From Calidihabitans tengchongensis (GTDB lineage Bacteria; Sysuimicrobiota; Sysuimicrobiia; Sysuimicrobiales; Kaftiobacteriaceae), in contig JAVKIE010000009.1 in assembly GCA_031459615.1 (NCBI GenBank), positions 34,936 through 98,935 of the forward strand: DNA of 64,000 bases. Direction: 5' to 3'. Position numbers and translations under genes: made by a program. The notes beneath the pieces were generated by a model. The model was not told the origin of the DNA. It saw only the letters and a list, made by a program, of their open reading frames with translations, and did not search any database. Below are positions 17,922-26,627 of this stretch, one piece after another; position 1 is the first letter of the stretch, and every line of letters starts with the position of its first letter.

Positions 17922-19033
17922 GGCGCGGTGCGCGGGCGCGGACCAGGGGCCCGTCGGCCGGACAGCAGGGCCCCCTGGGTGCACCAGGGAGGGTGGCCGG
18001 CCGCACGGCCGGGGGCGCGGCGTTCTCCCCCGACGCGTTTCTTCCCCCCGCAGCCGTCGCCCGCATCACCGACGTCCGCATTCAGCGGCCGCAGGTGGTG
18101 GAGGAGGAGGCCGCCGCCCGGCGGCGGCGGGAGCAGATCGCGCCCGACGGGCGCCTGGTCCTGCTGGCCGCCGACCACCCGGCGCGCGGCGTCCTGCGGG
18201 CCGGGGCGGACCCGCTGGCCATGGGCAGCCGCCGGGCGCTGCTGGCCCGCATCCTCCGGGTCCTGATCGGCCGGGCGGACGGCGTGATGGCCACCCCGGA
18301 CATCCTGGAGGAGCTGATGATCCTCCAGCGGCTCGACAAGGAGCGCGGCGGGCCGGGCTTTCTGGACCACAAGGTGCTGGTCGGGTGCATGAACCGGGGC
18401 GGGCTGCACGGCAGCGCCTTCGAGCTGGACGACCGCATGACGGCCTTCACCCCCGAGCGCATCGCCTCCCTGGGGCTGGACGGGGCCAAGGTCATGGTGC
18501 GGGTGGACCTCTCCGATCCGGCCACCCTGCGGACCCTGGAGGCCTGCGCCCGGGCGGTGACCGCCTGCCACCAGCGGGGGCTGCCGGTGTTCCTGGAGGT
18601 GATGATGGTCGCCCGCGGCCGGGAGGGCTACCGGGTGGTCCGGACGCCGGAAGCGCTGGTGACGGTGGTGAACATCGCCACCGGTCTGGGGGCCTCCTCT
18701 GCGCGGACGTGGCTGAAGGTGCCCTACTGCCCGCAGTTCGAGCGGGTGGCGGAGGCCACCACGTGCCCCCTGCTGCTGCTGGGCGGCGAGACGCGGGGGG
18801 CGCCGGGTCCCCTGCTGGAGGAGGTGGCCGCGGCGATGCGGGCCGGCCCGTCGGTGCGGGGAGTCCTGGTGGGCCGCAGCCTCACCTACCCCGGTCCCGA
18901 AGACCCCTACGCCGCCGCCGAGGCCCTGTGGGCGGTGGTGCACGAGAAGGCCTCGGTGGACGAGGCCCTGGCGAGGATGGCGGAGGCCCGCGGGCGCCAT
19001 ATGGACCGCTTCGCCCACCTGGCGGCGACCTAG
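17918..19033 (+). CDS. Cgl0159-type (beta/alpha)8 aldolase
   Basis: 371 residues. The body matches the Cgl0159 family of TIM-barrel class I aldolase-like proteins, whose founding member sits in the Corynebacterium inositol gene cluster. Visible are LLAADHPARG near residue 90, PLAMGSRRALL, the GCMNRGGLHGSAFELDDRMT block near 150 and LGLDGAKVMVRVDL (candidate Schiff-base Lys) near 187. The family is thought to cleave the deoxy-keto-gluconate phosphate of the IolC/IolB pathway, but no iolC, iolB, iolD or iolE lies in the window. The first ~45 residues are low-complexity, so the real start may be downstream of the GTG at 17918. Confidence 0.72.
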   Translation: MRRGARARTRGPSAGQQGPLGAPGRVAGRTAGGAAFSPDAFLPPAAVARITDVRIQRPQVVEEEAAARRRREQIAPDGRLVLLAADHPARGVLRAGADPLAMGSRRALLARILRVLIGRADGVMATPDILEELMILQRLDKERGGPGFLDHKVLVGCMNRGGLHGSAFELDDRMTAFTPERIASLGLDGAKVMVRVDLSDPATLRTLEACARAVTACHQRGLPVFLEVMMVARGREGYRVVRTPEALVTVVNIATGLGASSARTWLKVPYCPQFERVAEATTCPLLLLGGETRGAPGPLLEEVAAAMRAGPSVRGVLVGRSLTYPGPEDPYAAAEALWAVVHEKASVDEALARMAEARGRHMDRFAHLAAT

Positions 19034-19071
19034 CCGTGGCCGCCCGACCTCAGAGGGAAGGAGGGACGACG

Positions 19072-19860
19072 GTGCTGCGGTTTTCCGCGAACCTGACCAT
19101 GCTGTTCACCGAGCGCCCGTTCCTGGAGCGCTTCGAAGCTGCCGCCCGCGCCGGGTTCCGGGCGGTGGAGTACATGTTCCCCTACCAGGAGGACACCGAC
19201 GCCATCGCCCGCGCCCTGCGGGAGCTGCGGCTGGAGCAGGTCCTGTTCAACCTGCCGGCCGGAGACTGGGCCCGGGGCGACCGGGGGATCGCCACCGACC
19301 CCGCCCGGCGCGCCGAGTTCCGGGAGGGGGTGGAGCGGGCGGTGGACCTGGCGCGCCGGTTCGGCTGCCGGCGCCTGAACTGCCTGGTGGGCCGCCGGCT
19401 GGCCGAGGTCCCCGCCGACGAGCAGTGGCGGTGCCTGGTGGACAACCTGCGGCATGCGGCCCAGGCGCTGGCGCCCCACGGCATCACGCTGCTGGTGGAG
19501 CCCATCAACACCTACGACATCCCCGAGTTCTTCCTGACCACCTCCGCCCAGGCCATCCGCCTGCTGGACGAGGTGGGCGCGCCCAACGCGGCGTTGCAGT
19601 ACGACGTCTACCACATGCAGCGCATGGAGGGGAACCTCGTGCACACCCTGCGCCGCCTGCACGGGCGCATCGGCCACGTGCAGGTGGCCGACTCCCCGGA
19701 CCGCCACGAGCCCGGCACCGGCGAGATCCACTACCCGTACGTGCTGCGCCAGCTGGAGGCGCTGGGCTATGCGGGATTCGTGGGGCTGGAGTACCGGCCC
19801 AGCCGGACCACGGAGGAGAGCCTGGGGTGGATCGAAGCGATGGGGTTCAGCCGGGGCTGA
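19072..19860 (+). CDS. Hydroxypyruvate isomerase / 2-oxo-tetronate isomerase-like protein
   Basis: TIM-barrel isomerase, 262 residues, GTG start behind AAGGAGGG. Hyi/OtnI hallmarks run through it: FSANLTMLFTERPFLERFEA at the start, NLPAGDW near residue 60, VEPINTYDIPEFFL near 142, QYDVYHMQRMEGN near 178 and GLEYRPS near 240 (second metal Glu). Such enzymes convert hydroxypyruvate to tartronate semialdehyde, or a 2-oxo-tetronate analogue. A tartronate-semialdehyde-reductase-like gene at 29685 would be a natural partner. It is the fourth TIM-barrel isomerase in this island. Confidence 0.8.
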   Translation: MLRFSANLTMLFTERPFLERFEAAARAGFRAVEYMFPYQEDTDAIARALRELRLEQVLFNLPAGDWARGDRGIATDPARRAEFREGVERAVDLARRFGCRRLNCLVGRRLAEVPADEQWRCLVDNLRHAAQALAPHGITLLVEPINTYDIPEFFLTTSAQAIRLLDEVGAPNAALQYDVYHMQRMEGNLVHTLRRLHGRIGHVQVADSPDRHEPGTGEIHYPYVLRQLEALGYAGFVGLEYRPSRTTEESLGWIEAMGFSRG

Positions 19861-20000
19861 CGCTCCGGCCAGCGGGCCCCCCGCCGCCCGGGCCCCGGCG
19901 GCGCCGGGCCGGGGGTGCGCGGGCGGCCGGGACGGCGATGCCAGGACTCCCCACGGGGGGAGGCAGAACTCCAGCAGAGGAGGTGAGGAGGGTGGCCATC

Positions 20001-21341
20001 ATGCGTGGGATAGCCGCGGCCGGTCTGGTGCTGGCGCTGCTGGTGCTCGCTCCGGCCTATGCACAGCAGGCGGTGACCCTCACCGCCTGGACCATCGGTC
20101 CGGACAACCCGTCGGTGACCCGCTTTTCCAACCTGCAGGCGGCGGCGGAGCGGCTCAACGCCGACCTGCGGCGGGAGGGCGCGGGGGTCCAGGTCAAGGT
20201 GGAGGGGTTCTTCGATACGACCGACTGGGATCCGTTCCTGCGCCGGGTCCTGCTGGCGTTCCAGGGCGGGAACCCTCCCGACATCATCCAGGCGTCGCAC
20301 CCGCTGACCACCACCTGGGCGGCGGCCGGGTACATCATCGCCCTGGACGACCAGATCCCCCGCTACCGGCAGTTCGCCGACGTGGTGGAGTCCCTGTGGG
20401 ACGCGGTGCGCTACCGCGGCAAGATCTACGGCATCCCCCAGGACACCGAAGCGCGCCCCCTGTACTTCAACAAGACGCTGCTCCGGCAGCTGGGGTGGAC
20501 CGACCAGCAGATCGCCGCCCTGCCCCAGCGCATCGTCCGGGGCGAGTTCACCTGGGAGGACGTGCTGGCCACCGCCCGGGAGGCCGTGCAGAAGAAGGTC
20601 GTGGAATCCGGCAAGGGCTACTACCACCGGCCGCGCCCGGGCCCGGACTTCCTGCAGTGGTACCGGTCCTTCGGGGGACGCGACTTTGACGCCGCCAGCG
20701 GCAAGCTGGTCTTCACCCGGGAGGCAGCCCTGCGCTACTTCCGCTGGCTGCGCGCGGCCGTGGACGCCGGGGTGCTGGAACGCAACCGGCTGGACGGTGA
20801 CTGGAACCGCTTCCACCAGACCGTCACCGACGGCAAGGTGCTGTTCTTCTCAGGCGGGACGTGGAACTGGGCCGAGTGGGAGCAGCAGTGGGTGACCCGC
20901 AAGGGCGGACAGGAGTGGCTGTTCGCCAACTTCGGCTTCGCCCCCCACCCCACCTGGCGGCAGGGCGGGCGGCCCATCACCCTCTCCCAGCCCCAGGCCT
21001 ACATGGTTTCCTCCGCGTCCAAGAACAAGGCGCTGGCGGTGCGGCTGCTGGCCTACACCACGGTACCGGACCTGGACGCCAAGCACGCGGTGGGCAGCGC
21101 CCACCTGCCGGTGCTGAAGACCACCGCCCGGCTGATCGGCGACCGCTTCCTGAAGGAGGTGAGCTACCTGCTCACCTACACCTCTTTCCAGCCGCCCCAT
21201 CCCGACCTGCCCCGCTGGAATGACGCCCTGTTCCGGGGCGTCTCGGCGGTGGAGTCCGGGCAGGTGACGCCCGAGCAGGCGGTGGAGGTGGTGGCCACCG
21301 AGATGCAGCGGGCCCTGCGGGACCAGATCATCGTCGAGTAA
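20001..21341 (+). CDS. ABC sugar-binding protein (CUT1; possibly inositol-phosphate or glycerophosphodiester type)
   Basis: Family 1 binding protein of 446 residues with a signal peptide ending AYAQQ. ATG 20001 is preceded at 9 bases by AGGAGG; GTG 19992 with AGGAGGTGA is nearly as good. It starts a full importer (binding protein, two permeases, ATPase) directly coupled to two glycerophosphodiester phosphodiesterase genes. This points to a glycerophosphodiester, glycerol-phosphate or inositol-phosphate ligand (UgpB- or InoE-like roles). The 140-base gap upstream holds only GC-rich sequence with a weak 6-bp hairpin. Confidence 0.82.
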   Translation: MRGIAAAGLVLALLVLAPAYAQQAVTLTAWTIGPDNPSVTRFSNLQAAAERLNADLRREGAGVQVKVEGFFDTTDWDPFLRRVLLAFQGGNPPDIIQASHPLTTTWAAAGYIIALDDQIPRYRQFADVVESLWDAVRYRGKIYGIPQDTEARPLYFNKTLLRQLGWTDQQIAALPQRIVRGEFTWEDVLATAREAVQKKVVESGKGYYHRPRPGPDFLQWYRSFGGRDFDAASGKLVFTREAALRYFRWLRAAVDAGVLERNRLDGDWNRFHQTVTDGKVLFFSGGTWNWAEWEQQWVTRKGGQEWLFANFGFAPHPTWRQGGRPITLSQPQAYMVSSASKNKALAVRLLAYTTVPDLDAKHAVGSAHLPVLKTTARLIGDRFLKEVSYLLTYTSFQPPHPDLPRWNDALFRGVSAVESGQVTPEQAVEVVATEMQRALRDQIIVE

Positions 21342-21346
21342 CCCGG

Positions 21347-21372
21347 GCGGGTGCGGGCAATTCCGCACCCGC
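21347..21372 (+). promoter_or_regulatory. Hairpin between binding-protein and permease genes
   Basis: Perfect 10-bp inverted repeat (21347-21356 with 21363-21372, 6-base AT-containing loop) starting 5 bases after the binding-protein stop and ending 11 bases before the permease ATG. It would also sequester the region where a ribosome-binding site would be expected. Confidence 0.62.
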
Positions 21373-21383
21373 TCCCTCGCCCC

Positions 21384-22352
21384 ATGGCGGAGTCGGACCG
21401 GATCGCAGCCCAGGCGGAGGCCGAGGTCGCACCCGCTCGGGTGGCCGCGGGGGCGCGGGTGGCGCGCGCGGCCACGCCGGCTCTGTTCCTGCTGCCGGCC
21501 GGCGTGCTGATCGCGCTGTTCTTCCTGGTGCCCGTGGCGACCACCCTGTACCTCTCCCTCACCGACATCTCCACCCTGACCTTCCGCCAGCCCCGGTGGG
21601 TGGGGCTGGCCAACTACCGGGACCTGCTCACGGATCCGTTTCTGCCCCGGATCCTGCTGAATACGGTCCGCTACGTGGTCCTGACGCTGCTGTTCAACGT
21701 CGGGATGGGGCTGACGCTGGCCGTGCTGACCACCGCCGTGCGGCCGGGGATCGGCAACCAGGCGCGGGCCCTGTGGCTGCTGCCCCGCATCCTGCCGCCG
21801 GTGGTGTACGTGCTGGTGTGGCAGGGGATCAGCCGGGAGGCACCGTACGGGCTGCTGGGCATCCTCACCGGCAGCTCCCGGGGGTGGATCACCAGCCATC
21901 CGTGGGCCACGGTGGTCCTGGCCAACGGGCTGGTGGGGGCGTCGTTCGGCATGCTGATCTTCACGTCGGCGATCCGGTCCATCTCCCCCGAGCTGTTCTA
22001 CGCGGCGGCGGTGGACGGGGCCACCACCTGGCAGACGGTGCGGCGGGTGGTCCTGCCGCTCCTGCGCTGGCCCATCCTGTTCGTCACCGCCTACCAGACC
22101 CTGTCCCTGCTGACGTCCTTTGAGTACATCCTCCTGCTCACCGACGGCGGCCCGGGTTTTTACACCACCACCGTGTGGTCGCTGCACGCCTACAAGCTGG
22201 CCCTGTCCAATTACTACGGCAACGTCCAGTTCGGCCTGGGCGCCGCCATGGCCGCCGTCCTGGTCGTGGTCGGGGTGGTGGTGTCGGTGGTGTACCTGCG
22301 GGTGTTCAACTTCCGTCAGCTGGTGGGCGAGCCCAGGATCGAGGTGTCCTGA
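21384..22352 (+). CDS. ABC sugar permease, MalF/UgpA-like
   Basis: 322 residues from ATG 21384. A GTG at 21351 would put the intergenic hairpin inside the coding region, so ATG is preferred even though no clear ribosome-binding site is seen. A ~30-residue Ala-rich cytoplasmic tail precedes the first membrane segment. The EAA loop reads YAAAVDGATTWQTVRR near residue 208. It pairs with the permease that overlaps its 3' end. Confidence 0.85.
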   Translation: MAESDRIAAQAEAEVAPARVAAGARVARAATPALFLLPAGVLIALFFLVPVATTLYLSLTDISTLTFRQPRWVGLANYRDLLTDPFLPRILLNTVRYVVLTLLFNVGMGLTLAVLTTAVRPGIGNQARALWLLPRILPPVVYVLVWQGISREAPYGLLGILTGSSRGWITSHPWATVVLANGLVGASFGMLIFTSAIRSISPELFYAAAVDGATTWQTVRRVVLPLLRWPILFVTAYQTLSLLTSFEYILLLTDGGPGFYTTTVWSLHAYKLALSNYYGNVQFGLGAAMAAVLVVVGVVVSVVYLRVFNFRQLVGEPRIEVS

Positions 22353-23176
22353 TGCCCCTGCTGCCTCCCCGGTGGCGCCTGCTGGTGGCCGCTCTGGCCC
22401 TCCTGAGCCTGCCCATCGTCGCCGGGGTGCTGTGGCTGTTGCTGACCGGGTGGTTTGACCGGGTGCACGGCCTGCTGCCCGTGGGCGGGTGGTCGCCGGG
22501 AAACTGGCGGTTTCTGTGGCAGCCCGTGGGCGGCCGGCCGCCTCTGCGGGTCCCGCTGGTGAACTCCCTGGTCTTCGCCGTCGTGGTGGCCGGCCTGGAG
22601 GTGGTGGTGGCGTCCCTGGCCGCCTACGCCATCTCCCGGATGTCGTTTCCCGGACGGCGGGCGTTTCTGGGACTGGTCCTGGTCCTGCACGCCTTTCCGG
22701 CGGTGAGCCTGCTGATCGCCATCTTCTACATCCTGCGGCTGCTGGGACTGTTCGATACCCTGGTGGGGGTCATCCTGGTCAAGGTGGCCCTGGAGCTGCC
22801 GCTGGGGATCTGGCTGATGAAGGGCTTTTTCGACTACCTGTCCTGGGAGATCGAAATGGCCGCCCTGGTGGACGGCATGTCCCGGTGGGGCGTGTTCTGG
22901 CGGATCGCCCTGCCCCTGGTGCGGCCGGGACTGCTGGCCCTGGGCACCTTCGCGCTGCTGTCGGCGTGGGGCGAGTTCATCCTGCCGTTCACCCTGATCG
23001 TCAGCAGCCAGCGGTGGACCATGGCCATGTACATGCAGAGCTTCCTCAGCGAGGCGTTCACCGATTTCGGAATGATGGCCGCCGTGGGGCTGACCTACGC
23101 GGCCCCGGTGCTGGTCCTGTTCGTCCTGGGCCAGCGCTACCTGCTGAGCATCTACGCAGGGGGCGTCAAAGGGTGA
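22352..23176 (+). CDS. ABC sugar permease, MalG/UgpE-like
   Basis: 274 residues, about six membrane segments, EAA loop EMAALVDGMSRWGVFWR near residue 168. The ATG overlaps the previous stop in TGATG. The last bases overlap the ATPase GTG by 4, so the four transporter genes are translationally coupled. Confidence 0.87.
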   Translation: MPLLPPRWRLLVAALALLSLPIVAGVLWLLLTGWFDRVHGLLPVGGWSPGNWRFLWQPVGGRPPLRVPLVNSLVFAVVVAGLEVVVASLAAYAISRMSFPGRRAFLGLVLVLHAFPAVSLLIAIFYILRLLGLFDTLVGVILVKVALELPLGIWLMKGFFDYLSWEIEMAALVDGMSRWGVFWRIALPLVRPGLLALGTFALLSAWGEFILPFTLIVSSQRWTMAMYMQSFLSEAFTDFGMMAAVGLTYAAPVLVLFVLGQRYLLSIYAGGVKG

Positions 23177-24219
23177 AGGGCATCCGACTACGGTTGGAGC
23201 GGCTGAGCAAACGCTTTGGCCGGGTGGTGGCGGTGCACGCTCTGGACCTCGAGGTCGGGGCCGGGGAACTGGTGGCGTTTCTGGGACCCTCCGGATGCGG
23301 CAAGACCACCACGCTGTTGATGATCGCCGGCATCTACCAGCCCACCAGCGGAGCCATCTATTTTGACGACCGCCGGGTGGACCACCTGCACCCCCGGGAC
23401 CGGGACGTGGGGATGGTCTTCCAGTCCTACGCCCTGTATCCCCACCTGACCCTGTTTGAGAACATCGCCTTCCCCTTGCGGCTGAAGCGGCTGCCCGCCG
23501 GCGAGGTGGCCGCCCGGGTCCGGCGCACCGCCGAGCTGCTCGGCATCGCACCCCTGCTGGACCGCTACCCCGCCCAGGTGTCCGGCGGCCAGCAGCAGCG
23601 GGCCGCGCTGGCCCGGGCCCTGGTCAAAGAGCCGCAGGTCCTCCTCCTGGACGAGCCGCTGTCCAACCTGGACGCCCAGATCCGGGTGCAGGCCCGGGGG
23701 GAAATCCGCCGGCTGCAGCAGGAGCTGGGGGTGACCACCATCCTGGTGACCCACGACCAGGCCGAGGCGCTGGCCATGGCCGATCGGGTGGCGGTGTTTT
23801 CCACGGGCCAGCTGCTCCAGGTGGCCTCTCCCGACGAGCTGTACCGCCGGCCCGCCACCACGTTCGTCGCGCGGTTTGTGGGCCACCCGCCCATGAACCT
23901 GCTGGACGGGACGTTCGCCGACGGCCAGTTCATCGCCGGGGGTCGCCGCCTGCCCCTGCCGGTGCGGATCCCGCCGGGCCCGGGATATCTGGGGGTACGG
24001 CCCGAGGACCTGCACCTTCAGGGGGACCTGGCGGGCCGGGTGGTCGTGGTGGAATCCCTGGGCCGCCAGGCGCTGGTGACGGTGGACCTGGACGGAGTGG
24101 AGCTGAAGGTCCTGGTGGACCAGGCCCGGCGCCCGGCGGTGGGAGCCCGGGTCGGCGTAGGGGTGGAGGTCGACCGGGTGCACCTCTTCGACGCGTCCGG
24201 CGTCCGGATCGGCCCATGA
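23173..24219 (+). CDS. ABC ATP-binding protein, MsmK/UgpC-type
   Basis: 348 residues. Walker A is GPSGCGKTTT near residue 38, signature VSGGQQQR near 134 (Val for the usual Leu), Walker B VLLLDEP, and H-loop VTHDQAEALA. The C-terminal TOBE-like half is typical of sugar importers. It is the only CUT1-type ATPase in the window, so it is a good candidate to serve also the two CUT1 importers at 1218-4274 and 33880-37131 that lack one. Confidence 0.88.
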   Translation: MKGIRLRLERLSKRFGRVVAVHALDLEVGAGELVAFLGPSGCGKTTTLLMIAGIYQPTSGAIYFDDRRVDHLHPRDRDVGMVFQSYALYPHLTLFENIAFPLRLKRLPAGEVAARVRRTAELLGIAPLLDRYPAQVSGGQQQRAALARALVKEPQVLLLDEPLSNLDAQIRVQARGEIRRLQQELGVTTILVTHDQAEALAMADRVAVFSTGQLLQVASPDELYRRPATTFVARFVGHPPMNLLDGTFADGQFIAGGRRLPLPVRIPPGPGYLGVRPEDLHLQGDLAGRVVVVESLGRQALVTVDLDGVELKVLVDQARRPAVGARVGVGVEVDRVHLFDASGVRIGP

Positions 24220-25130
24220 CGCTGCCCGGGGGCCTGTTCTGGCGGGGCCGGCGGGTCCTGCTCAAGTACCACAAGCTGCTGTCGGGCACCGGCCGTCACC
24301 CGCCCAACAGCCTGTCCGCCCTGCGGGAAGTCCTGGACGGCGGAGCGGAGGTCATCGAGTTCGACATCCAGCCCCTGGCCGACGGGGACTACGCCGTGCT
24401 CCACGATGAGCGGCTGGAGTCTGAAACCACCGGATGGGGGCCGGTCCGGGCATGCGCGCGCGCGGACCTGAAGACGCTGCGCCTGCGCGGCTCCGACGAA
24501 CCCCCGGCCACGCTGTCAGACGTGGTCGAGGTGCTGGCCGCCGTCCGGCGGCCGGTGAAGGTCCAGGTGGACTGCAAGGAGTGGCGGCCGTGGTCGGAAG
24601 AGCGCGCCCGACACCTCCTGGGGGCGCTGGAGCCCCTGCGGCGCGTCCCCGCCCTGCGCGTGGTGGTGGGCTGCTTGGGCGACTGGAACCTGCGGTTGCT
24701 GCGCCGGCTGGATCCGACGGTGGCGGTGGGACTGGACTGGATGTTCTATCTGGACGGCCCTGCGGACGAGCACGCACGGCTGCCCACCCGCGTCAACGCC
24801 TACGGCTACCTGGACGATCACCCCCTGGGCTTCCGCCGGATCCTGCCCCCCGCTGCCTACCTGGCCGACCGGGTGGACAGCCTCTGCCGCCTGGTGGAGG
24901 GGGCGCAGGAGGTCTACCTGCGCAAGGAGTTCCTGCTGCAGGCGCTGGCCGACGGCTTTAACCCGGTCCCGTTCCTGCGGCAGCGCCTGGGCCGGCCCGT
25001 GGTGGTGGACGTCTGGACCCTCAACGAGGGGCCCGACAGTCAGAACGACCTGCGGGCGGTGCTGGAGGCCGGCGTGGACCAGGTCACTACCGACACCGCC
25101 GTCCAGCTGGCCGCCCGCGTGCCCCCATGA
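24216..25130 (+). CDS. Glycerophosphodiester phosphodiesterase-family protein (divergent)
   Basis: 304 residues, GDPD-like TIM barrel. The usual HRG is replaced by KYHK near residue 18. PENTL becomes PPNSL, the metal site is EVIEFDIQPLADGDY near 44, and the second catalytic His is in VLHDERL near 60. These enzymes hydrolyse glycerophosphodiesters to glycerol 3-phosphate plus an alcohol. It overlaps both the ATPase and the next GDPD by 4 bases. No signal peptide is visible, so it probably acts on imported substrate. The altered first motif may mean a different diester substrate. Confidence 0.75.
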   Translation: MTLPGGLFWRGRRVLLKYHKLLSGTGRHPPNSLSALREVLDGGAEVIEFDIQPLADGDYAVLHDERLESETTGWGPVRACARADLKTLRLRGSDEPPATLSDVVEVLAAVRRPVKVQVDCKEWRPWSEERARHLLGALEPLRRVPALRVVVGCLGDWNLRLLRRLDPTVAVGLDWMFYLDGPADEHARLPTRVNAYGYLDDHPLGFRRILPPAAYLADRVDSLCRLVEGAQEVYLRKEFLLQALADGFNPVPFLRQRLGRPVVVDVWTLNEGPDSQNDLRAVLEAGVDQVTTDTAVQLAARVPP

Positions 25131-25864
25131 GCGCGTGGCTGCGGGCCGGGCGTCTGCTGGTGATCGCCCACCGGGGGGCGTCGGCCGCAGCGCCGGAGAA
25201 CACCCTGGCGGCGTTCCGGCGGGCGGCCGACGACGGCGCCGACGGCATCGAGCTGGACGTGCGCGCCACCTCCGACGGCCATCTGGTCGTCCTCCACGAC
25301 GCCGACGTCTCCCGGACCACCGACGGCGCCGGTGCGGTGGCCGCGCTGACCCTGGCCCAGCTGCGGCGGCTCGACGCCGGGTCGTGGTTCGGCCCGGCGT
25401 TTGCCGGAGAGCGGGTGCCCCTGCTGGAGGAGGTCCTGGGGTGGGCCCGCGGCCGCCTGCTGGTGGACGTGGAGGTCAAAGCGGCCGGGCTGGAAGACGC
25501 CCTGGTGGAGGTGGTCCGCCGGACCGGGACGGCGGATCAGGTGCTGGTCTCCGCCTTCGATCCTCAGATTCTGGTGCGCACCCGCGAGCGGGCGCCAGAC
25601 CTTCCTCTCGGCCTGCTGCAGGTCCTCCCCGATCCCGACGCGGCCGCCGCCCTGGGGGTGCCCGTGTGGCTGCCCGCGGTGGCCGCGCTCACCGACGGGC
25701 TTCTGCGGCGGTCCCGGGAGCGGGGACTGCGGGTCATCCCCTGGACGGCGCACACCGAAGCGGATCTGCGCCGCGCCGCCGCCCTCGGAGTGGACGGGAT
25801 CATCGTGAACGACCCGGCGTGGGCCCGCCGGGTGCTCACTTCTCGGGTTCCACCAGCCCCTTGA
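25127..25864 (+). CDS. Glycerophosphodiester phosphodiesterase
   Basis: Canonical cytoplasmic GDPD, 245 residues. It has AHRGASAAAPENTLAAF near residue 14 (catalytic His), GIELDVRATSDG near 39, VVLHDADVSRTTDG near 55 (second His), and the DVEVK and VSAFDP segments. Its C-terminal NDPAWARRVL is usual for the family. It would release glycerol 3-phosphate from glycerophosphodiesters brought in by the upstream importer. The last 29 bases overlap, tail to tail, the end of ugpE on the opposite strand. Confidence 0.87.
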   Translation: MSAWLRAGRLLVIAHRGASAAAPENTLAAFRRAADDGADGIELDVRATSDGHLVVLHDADVSRTTDGAGAVAALTLAQLRRLDAGSWFGPAFAGERVPLLEEVLGWARGRLLVDVEVKAAGLEDALVEVVRRTGTADQVLVSAFDPQILVRTRERAPDLPLGLLQVLPDPDAAAALGVPVWLPAVAALTDGLLRRSRERGLRVIPWTAHTEADLRRAAALGVDGIIVNDPAWARRVLTSRVPPAP

Positions 25865-26627
25865 CGAACCACCGCTGCATGATCACCACCACCGCCACCG
25901 GCGGCAGCATGGCCAGCAGGGCCGTGGCCATGATCAGGGGCCAGTCCACCAGGGCCTCCCCCGTCCCGATCATGCGGGTGATGCCGATGACCACGGTCTC
26001 CATCTGCTGGCCGGTGGTGACCAGCAGGGGCCACAGGTACTGGTTCCACCCGTAGATGAACAGGATGACGAACAGGGCGGCCGTGGTGGTCGAGGACAGC
26101 GGCAGGGCCACGCTCCAGAAGAACCGCATGGGGGTCGCCCCATCCACCTTGGCGGCGTCCACCAGCTCGTCGGGGATGGTGAGGAAGAACTGGCGGAAGA
26201 TCAGGGTGGCGGTGGCAGACGCGATCAGGGGGATGGTCAGGCCGGGAAACGTGTTGACCAGCCCCAGGTCGGCCACCACCTTGTAGGTGGGGATGATGCG
26301 GACCTCCACGGGCAGCATGAGGGTGATGAAGATCATCCAGAACAGGGCCATCCGCAGGGGGAACTCGAAGAACACCACCGCGAACGCCGACAGCAGGGAG
26401 ATGGCGATCTTGCCGGTGGCAATGGTCAGGGCCATGATCAAGCTGTTGCGCATCATCCGCCGCACCGGGGGAGCCTGGACCCGCTCGCCGGTGCCGGTGC
26501 GCCACGCCCGCCCGTAGGTGTCGACCAGGTGGGGGCCCGGCCGCAGGCCCATCTCGCCCCGGGCCACGGTGCCCAGGTCGTGGGTGGACCCCACAAACGC
26601 CACGTAGACCGGGAAGGCGAAGACCAT
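25836..26627 (-). CDS. ugpE: Glycerol-3-phosphate ABC permease, 5'-truncated
   Basis: UgpE-like permease. Recalled E. coli UgpE segments align well: FPVYVAFVGSTHDL, MALTIATGKIAISLLSAFA, FWMIFITLMLPVEVRI, ASATATLIFRQFFLTIPDEL, the EAA loop VDAAKVDGATPMRFFW, and FIYGWNQYLWPLL. The C-terminus ends GLVEPEK like GLVDSEK. The N-terminal ~20 residues and half of the first membrane segment are missing. Upstream coding signal switches abruptly to glpP in another frame near 26655. The only plausible start, ATG 26627-26625, overlaps the glpP fragment's stop (TGATG), giving 263 residues against about 281. It is probably impaired. Confidence 0.82.
   Translation of the reverse strand: MVFAFPVYVAFVGSTHDLGTVARGEMGLRPGPHLVDTYGRAWRTGTGERVQAPPVRRMMRNSLIMALTIATGKIAISLLSAFAVVFFEFPLRMALFWMIFITLMLPVEVRIIPTYKVVADLGLVNTFPGLTIPLIASATATLIFRQFFLTIPDELVDAAKVDGATPMRFFWSVALPLSSTTTAALFVILFIYGWNQYLWPLLVTTGQQMETVVIGITRMIGTGEALVDWPLIMATALLAMLPPVAVVVIMQRWFVKGLVEPEK

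Noticed and set aside
24216..25864. Two GDPD genes as a frameshifted or split single gene
   Set aside because: Each has a full set of GDPD motifs, its own start and an ordinary 4-base overlap.
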